This document shows, one piece after another, positions 59,107 to 64,000 of a stretch of DNA of 64,000 bases (position 1 is its first letter; each line of letters opens with the position of its first letter). A program made the translations under genes and the position numbers. The stretch is from SAR324 cluster bacterium. GTDB lineage: Bacteria; SAR324; NAC60-12. The stretch covers positions 18,635 through 82,634 of the forward strand of contig JANQJU010000040.1 of NCBI GenBank assembly GCA_028281495.1, in the 5' to 3' direction. Under the pieces are notes generated by a model. That model did no database searches, was not told the DNA's origin, and saw nothing but the letters and a program-made list of their open reading frames with translations.

Positions 59107-60663
59107 ATGTTGAACGTTTATTTGACACCAATACTACGTTACTCCGTGTTCCTTGTTGTCATGATCAGTTTGGGAGCGTGTTCGCTGATTCCGGATAGTT
59201 GGGTGAAACCCGCAGAAAGCACGCCACCAGAGACAACACGGACCGAATTCACTCAAGGCCTGCGATGCTTTGGAGGCCTGACGAAAGCCTATGGGGTTTC
59301 CTTACTGTATGTCAGTTCTTCCGATGTAGAAGACGCTACCGGAATTGCAGGCGCGTCTGGAGGAGAGATTCCAGCACAAGCCACCTCCATGCTGCAAAGT
59401 GCAATTGTGGGAGTGGGGGGCAAGGTGGTGTATGTGGCCAATTATCCTGTGCTTTCGGCCAACTTGTTCAAGGTGCATGGATTGCCGCTTCCCAAGGATA
59501 ATAAACAAGCCCCTTCTCCAAAGATTTATATGGATGCGACGATTTCTGCCTATGATCGTGCCATTCTCAATGACCGTGTGGGTGGGAGTGAAGATGGCGA
59601 AGATGGCGGATTCAGTGTGAGCCGTGATCTCACATCATCCATGATCACGGTGGATATCAACTTGTTGCAATTGCCTTCAATGATCATGGCACAGCGTGCT
59701 CAAGCCGTGAACAGTATCGAACTGAAGGACACCCGGTTGGATGGCGACTTCGATGTGACCGTGTTTGGGGTCGGGATCGATTTTGACGCTTCCATCAAAG
59801 GATTGGCAGCTCGGCATGAAGCAGTGAGGTCTCTATTGGAATTGGGGGTGATTCAAAGTTTGGGTCGTTACTTGACCTTACCCTGGTGGGATTGCTCACC
59901 TTTGCATTCAAAACGAGATCCCGTGGTTGTGGAAAACCTACAAAATTTTTATCGCTCTTTAGACGATCCGAATCGAGTGGCCCGAATCCAAACCGAATTG
60001 TCCAAACGAGGTTATCCGATTGCCGAAGCCAATGGAGAACTTGATAAAATCACCATCGAGGCCATTCAGCGGTTTCAATTGGATCGAGAACTGCCGTGGG
60101 AACCGCAGATTACCGAAGAGTTTTTTATCACCGTCATGCTGACTCCACCTCTCACGGATGCAACAGCTCCCACGCCCATCTCGTTCATGATGGAAACGTT
60201 GGATCTCAAAGAATTGGTGGATCAAGCCAATCGTTATTACCAAGAAGAGAATTATTCCACGGCTTCGTCGTGGTACCGTCAGGCCGCAGAACAGGGAGAT
60301 GCGGCAAGTCAACGCCGTTTGGGGTTCATGTACCAGCAAGGATTGGGGGTGAATACCGATTTGGCGCGAGCTAAAGAACTTTTTCAAAAGGCTGCCGATC
60401 AAGGAGATACCCAAGCAATGGTGTTGTTAGGCCTCATGTTTGAGACCGGACACGGCATGCCAGAGGAGCCGGGCACGGCCTTCAATTGGTACACTCGGGC
60501 GGCGGAACGAGATCATCCCGAAGGACAGTATCATTTGGGGCGTTTGTATGAAGAAGGGATCGGTGTCTTTGCTAATCTAGAAGAAGCCATCGAATGGTAC
60601 CGAAAGGCGGCTGAAGGGGGAGATTCCAAGGCTCAAGAAGCCTTGGAACGTTTGGACAAGTGA
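59107..60663 (+). CDS. Lipoprotein with peptidoglycan-binding and Sel1 repeat domains
   Basis: 518 aa from the ATG at 59107. A signal with lipobox (YSVFLVVMISLGAC/S) predicts lipidation. Residues ~40-270 resemble a CsgG-type or related surface-lipoprotein domain (GLTKAYGVSLLYVSSSDVED, TSMLQSAIVGVGGKVVYVAN). Then comes a PG_binding_1-like domain (RIQTELSKRGYPIAEANGEL, IEAIQRFQLDR) and three Sel1 repeats (ASSWYRQAAEQGDAASQRRL, AKELFQKAADQGDTQAMVLL, AIEWYRKAAEGGDSKAQEAL). Probably a periplasmic scaffold in cell-envelope assembly. No strong ribosome binding site; a start 13 codons earlier is possible. Confidence 0.85.
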   Translation: MLNVYLTPILRYSVFLVVMISLGACSLIPDSWVKPAESTPPETTRTEFTQGLRCFGGLTKAYGVSLLYVSSSDVEDATGIAGASGGEIPAQATSMLQSAIVGVGGKVVYVANYPVLSANLFKVHGLPLPKDNKQAPSPKIYMDATISAYDRAILNDRVGGSEDGEDGGFSVSRDLTSSMITVDINLLQLPSMIMAQRAQAVNSIELKDTRLDGDFDVTVFGVGIDFDASIKGLAARHEAVRSLLELGVIQSLGRYLTLPWWDCSPLHSKRDPVVVENLQNFYRSLDDPNRVARIQTELSKRGYPIAEANGELDKITIEAIQRFQLDRELPWEPQITEEFFITVMLTPPLTDATAPTPISFMMETLDLKELVDQANRYYQEENYSTASSWYRQAAEQGDAASQRRLGFMYQQGLGVNTDLARAKELFQKAADQGDTQAMVLLGLMFETGHGMPEEPGTAFNWYTRAAERDHPEGQYHLGRLYEEGIGVFANLEEAIEWYRKAAEGGDSKAQEALERLDK

Positions 60664-60684
60664 AACTCGATTTCAGAGGAAATT

Positions 60685-61428
60685 TCATTCCAGATACTTT
60701 TTCATAGCAACTTCGACAAAGCCCTCGGCATGCAGAGCATCCAACTCTTTTTGCAGCTGTTGAAGCAAATCAGGATCGGTGTCTTTATGAAATGCAAAAC
60801 TCATTTCCGCTTTTTTTAGTACATACACGCTCTCATACTGGGTCGGATCGATTCCCACCAACCGCATGTTCCATTTCGCGTTCACTTCTCCATAAGCAAT
60901 AGCATCCAGCCTTCCCAGGTCGAGTTTCTGCACCATATTTTTGGCAAAATTCGAGGCTTCGATACTGCCGTCTTTGACTCCCAAACTGCGTATCAATTGT
61001 TCGCCGACGTCATCCCGAATCACTCCAATTTTTAATTGATTCATGTCTTCCACAGATTGAATCTGAAGCTTGCGGTCTTTTTTGGCCAGGATGTCGATGG
61101 TAGAAAATAAGATCGGTTTCACAAAGCGAAACATCTTGGAACGTTCTTCGGTGAACGTCATGGAATAGAGTGCTGTCCCAGGTTCCTGTTGGAGCACGCG
61201 ATAAGAACGGGCCCATGGATAAAACCGGATTTCTTTGGGATCTTTCTTGAAGTCCATTCGGCGGAAAATTTCGAGCAATACATCGGTGGCAATCCCTTTG
61301 GCAATTCCATCTTCTCGATAATTGAAAGGGGGATAATGCTCACTCATCCAGTCAATTTCTTGTAAAAACTGAGCCTGGGCAGAGCTAGTGAATCCAAAAA
61401 GTAGGGCAAGTAAAATCCAACGTTTCAT
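60685..61428 (-). CDS. Periplasmic solute-binding protein, family 3
   Basis: 247 aa. Signal peptide KRWILLALLFGFTSSAQA / QF. The fold is the family 3 (polar amino acid) periplasmic-binding type: SEHYPPFNYREDGIAKGIAT, TALYSMTFTEERSKMFRFV, LKIGVIRDDVGEQLIRSL and LGRLDAIAYGEV. No transporter genes are adjacent; many such orphan proteins are sensor-linked rather than uptake proteins. A good site (CAGGAGGCCTC) lies before the ATG. It is convergent with the Sel1 lipoprotein gene and divergent from the penicillin acylase gene. Confidence 0.9.
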   Translation of the reverse strand: MKRWILLALLFGFTSSAQAQFLQEIDWMSEHYPPFNYREDGIAKGIATDVLLEIFRRMDFKKDPKEIRFYPWARSYRVLQQEPGTALYSMTFTEERSKMFRFVKPILFSTIDILAKKDRKLQIQSVEDMNQLKIGVIRDDVGEQLIRSLGVKDGSIEASNFAKNMVQKLDLGRLDAIAYGEVNAKWNMRLVGIDPTQYESVYVLKKAEMSFAFHKDTDPDLLQQLQKELDALHAEGFVEVAMKKYLE

Positions 61429-61611
61429 GAGGCCTCCTGAGGAATGGGTGAAAGAGTGGGGAGAACTTCACCCGTTAGAAGAATCTGCTAACTTTGTCAA
61501 CTGCTGTGAAACACGACCATCACAATTGCAGAAAGTGGTTTTGACAATAAGCTTGAACTGATTCAAAGAATTTTCATCAAACTTTTTTTTCAACATCTTT
61601 TTAGGAATTTT

Positions 61612-64000
61612 ATGTGGAAATGGATCAAACTCATTTTAAAGTTGGGAGGCTTCGGACTCTGTTTATTGCTCATTTGGCTTGTGGTGGCTGTGGGGAACCT
61701 GTGGTGGTCAATGGAACATTCAGTACCCCAAACCGAAGGCACATGGACTGTTAAGGGAGTGAACGCTCCCGTGGAAGTGGTCCGTGATCAATGGGGAGTT
61801 CCTCATATCTTTGCTGAAAGCCAGGATGATGCGTATTTTGCTTTAGGCTGGGTGACCGCTCAAGATCGCTTGTTCCAACTGGCTTTGTTTCGCCAAGTGT
61901 CTCAGGGAAGGATTGCCGAGTGGGCCGGGCCTTGGGAACCAGTACTGCGATTGGATCGCTTCATACGCACTTTTGATTTTTACGGCAAAGGCAAGGAAAT
62001 GCTGCAAAAAGCCTCCCCGGAAATGCAGCAATCGATGGAAGCCTATTACGGAGGTATCAACGAATATCTCAAACAACCGGAGTTGGAATTGCCTGTTGAA
62101 CTCGAATTGCTCAGTTGGTTAGGCTTTGAAGTGGAGCCATTTCAACTCGACGATCTTTCTGGAATGATTGGACTGATGGCGATGTCACTCAATAGTTCTT
62201 GGTCCAAGGATCGTTTCTTTGAACGGTTGAGTATCCAGGTTGGAGAAGAGGCAGCACAAGCGTTGTTCCCCTTATATTGGGGGGGAAAGCCATCGGTGTT
62301 TCCAGATTCTGTTGTAAATATCTCGTCTCACGCCTCAGAATCGTTGCCTGTGGCTGCAAACTCTGAGTCGCAATTTCCTAAATCCAATCCGCCTCAACCT
62401 CAGCAAACTTCAAATTTCTCTTTCAGCGAGAACGACTCGTGGATGGCGAGCTGGCAAAACTGGATTGGGCAAGGTGCCAGCAATAATTGGGCTGTGGCTC
62501 CAGAGAGATCCACCACGGGTCACGCTTTGCTCGCTTCCGATCCTCATTTGGGATTGAACATCCCAGGGCTTTGGTACCAAGCGCACCTGAAGACTCCCGA
62601 TATGGAGGTGATCGGCGTGACGGTACCAGGCATGCCGTTTGTAGTCATTGGACACAATACGCACATTGCTTGGGGGATGACCAATTGGTCTACGGATCAA
62701 GGCGACTTTTTCATTGAAAAATATGCTCCCTTGTCGCCCAACAAGGTGAGGTATCAGAATGAATGGATTCCTATGGAATCGCGCACTGAAACCCTGAAAG
62801 CATGGTGGCATGAAGAAACCCTCACCGTCCGGCGCACCCCTCATGGTCCGATTGTGGGTGATATCATTGATGCCAGCACCTATCCGGGTTTACCGGAGAG
62901 GACTTTATTGGCATACGGCTGGTCATTTTTGGAAGATCCTGATGCCAATGATCTGGAAGGATTTTATCAACTCAATCATGCCAAAAACTGGCCGGAATTT
63001 CGTGATGCGTTGCACCTTTTCAGCGGCATTTCGCAAAATTTTGTATACGCCGACCGTGAAGGCAATATTGGTTTGCAGGTTGCCGGTTCACTACCCAAAC
63101 GGATTTCCGATGGGCGTCGATTTTTAGAAGGCTGGGAGTATTCCTCGCAGTGGCAAGGGTTTCTCCATGCGAAGGAATTGCCTTTTATGTTCAACCCGCC
63201 TTTTGGTTGGGTCGGCTCTGCCAATAATCCCACCTTGAGTGCAGAGGTCCCCTTTCCCATTCCAGGTTATTTTGCCCCGGGAGAACGAATGCGCCGCCTC
63301 ATCGAACTGATGCATTCCAAAGACAAACTATCGCCAGAAGACATGCAACACATCCAATTGGACTCGGTGTTTCCCTTGGCACGCGATTTGGCTCCGATTA
63401 TTGTGAAAGTGCATGAAGGGCTGGTGCTAGAAAATGCATTTCACGAAATAGGACTCGATCTGCTTCGCAACTGGAATGGTGAGTTTTCTGTGGAAAGCAA
63501 AGCTGCGACGGTGTTTGCTTATTTCGATTGGAAGCTACACGATGCGATCTTTTTGGATGACTTGGGAGAAGCCTTGAGCAAGGAATATCGTGGGTATACG
63601 AGCCAAGGATTGTTCCTCCAAATCATGCAAGGCAATCAACTGGGATGGTTGGACAATAGAACTACCGAAGAGGTCGAGGATTTGGGATCTGTGTTGAGAG
63701 AAGCGTTTCAAAAAGGAATGGCGCAACTAGTAGAGGATTTGGGACCCACTCCCGAATATTGGGGTTGGGGCGAGATCCATCAACTCACATTGCGGCATCC
63801 CTTGGGACTCATTCCAGGTTTGGGGGGATTGTTCAATATAGGTCCCTTTCCGGTGGCAGGACACCACTCCACTTTGAATCGTGCTGGATTCCGTCCGGGC
63901 AAATGGACCGTAGGATTTGGAGCCACCACACGAATTGTTGTCGATTTTTCCGATTTGAATGCATCGTCTGGCATTATTCCGGCGGGGCAATCGATTTTGA
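61612..64000 (+). CDS. Penicillin/AHL acylase family protein (3' end outside window)
   Basis: Ntn-hydrolase precursor; ~796 residues lie in the window and the gene runs off the right edge. An N-terminal membrane anchor or signal (LKLGGFGLCLLLIWLVVAVG) precedes the alpha chain (VRDQWGVPHIFAESQDDAYF, LGWVTAQDRLFQLALFR). The self-cleavage site and N-terminal nucleophile Ser is in GQGASNNWAVAPERS (Ser ~290), followed by beta-chain motifs SDPHLGLNIPGLWYQAHL and PGMPFVVIGHNTHIAWGMTN. TTTAGGAATTTT precedes the ATG. Family members hydrolyse acyl amides such as N-acyl-homoserine lactones, penicillin or siderophore precursors; which one is unknown. Probably periplasmic. Confidence 0.93.
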   Translation, partial: MWKWIKLILKLGGFGLCLLLIWLVVAVGNLWWSMEHSVPQTEGTWTVKGVNAPVEVVRDQWGVPHIFAESQDDAYFALGWVTAQDRLFQLALFRQVSQGRIAEWAGPWEPVLRLDRFIRTFDFYGKGKEMLQKASPEMQQSMEAYYGGINEYLKQPELELPVELELLSWLGFEVEPFQLDDLSGMIGLMAMSLNSSWSKDRFFERLSIQVGEEAAQALFPLYWGGKPSVFPDSVVNISSHASESLPVAANSESQFPKSNPPQPQQTSNFSFSENDSWMASWQNWIGQGASNNWAVAPERSTTGHALLASDPHLGLNIPGLWYQAHLKTPDMEVIGVTVPGMPFVVIGHNTHIAWGMTNWSTDQGDFFIEKYAPLSPNKVRYQNEWIPMESRTETLKAWWHEETLTVRRTPHGPIVGDIIDASTYPGLPERTLLAYGWSFLEDPDANDLEGFYQLNHAKNWPEFRDALHLFSGISQNFVYADREGNIGLQVAGSLPKRISDGRRFLEGWEYSSQWQGFLHAKELPFMFNPPFGWVGSANNPTLSAEVPFPIPGYFAPGERMRRLIELMHSKDKLSPEDMQHIQLDSVFPLARDLAPIIVKVHEGLVLENAFHEIGLDLLRNWNGEFSVESKAATVFAYFDWKLHDAIFLDDLGEALSKEYRGYTSQGLFLQIMQGNQLGWLDNRTTEEVEDLGSVLREAFQKGMAQLVEDLGPTPEYWGWGEIHQLTLRHPLGLIPGLGGLFNIGPFPVAGHHSTLNRAGFRPGKWTVGFGATTRIVVDFSDLNASSGIIPAGQSIL

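Noticed and set aside
1..64000. tRNA, rRNA, CRISPR array, insertion sequence or phage genes
   Set aside because: Reading both strands showed no tRNA arm pattern with a consistent fold, no regularly spaced repeats and no transposase or integrase motifs.

Overview
The window comes from a Gram-negative (diderm) bacterium of moderate GC content. The evidence is several lipoproteins, Sec and Tat export signals, a TolC-type outer-membrane channel, small beta-barrel proteins, and three methyl-accepting chemotaxis proteins. No rRNA, tRNA, transposase, integrase or CRISPR array was seen. Gene content (2-phosphoglycerate kinase with archaeal-type phosphoglycerate mutase, a selenoprotein candidate, many one-off redox genes) would fit a deltaproteobacterial or SAR324-like lineage. 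That placement is a low-confidence guess.

Layout. 0-4.9 kb: a sugar operon (GH38 alpha-mannosidase cut by the left edge, ABC solute-binding protein) under an AraR-type GntR/LacI hybrid repressor with visible TTGATATATCAA operators. 4.9-9 kb: aldo/keto reductase, META-domain lipoprotein, class V aminotransferase, CPBP protease. 9.2-12.9 kb: a very large sensor kinase that ends in a LytTR DNA-binding domain, then a GNAT acetyltransferase preceded by a 32-codon leader ORF and hairpins. 12.9-18.4 kb: exported isochorismatase-like hydrolase, AraC, LysE exporter, two small membrane proteins, LysR/NmrA divergent pair. 18.4-21.7 kb: two-subunit molybdenum hydroxylase (IorAB-like) with a TetR regulator whose 18-bp operator recurs at three places, including upstream of the NmrA gene.

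21.9-24.9 kb: two outer-membrane barrels and a serine hydrolase. 24.8-32.0 kb: the most unusual region. A tight three-gene operon encodes a DUF4145-like protein with a degenerate P-loop, a MoxR AAA+ ATPase, and a multi-pass membrane protein with two GspC-like PDZ domains. Divergent to it is an ATPase fused to a PD-(D/E)XK-like nuclease domain. This resembles the MoxR-centred NTP-dependent conflict systems but has a different third component. 32.4-39.1 kb: sugar-acid genes (TIM-barrel isomerase, KdgK-like kinase, D-2-hydroxyacid dehydrogenase), MsrA, glycosyltransferase, TolC, and a thioredoxin-fold gene with an in-frame TGA at the first position of its CxxC motif. A hairpin that meets bacterial SECIS rules follows that TGA, so it is a strong selenoprotein candidate.

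39.5-54.4 kb: leuB, a pentapeptide-like protein with a coding minisatellite, three chemoreceptors, a sulfatase-modifying-factor-like protein, recR, a cysteine-rich anchored protein, a homocysteine-methyltransferase-like protein that has lost all zinc cysteines, and the 2-phosphoglycerate kinase / aPGM pair. 54.5-64 kb: a Rieske protein with a long helical extension behind a promoter with paired inverted repeats, a cyclopropane-synthase-like methyltransferase with an exported partner, a Sel1/peptidoglycan-binding lipoprotein, a family-3 solute-binding protein, and a penicillin acylase cut by the right edge.
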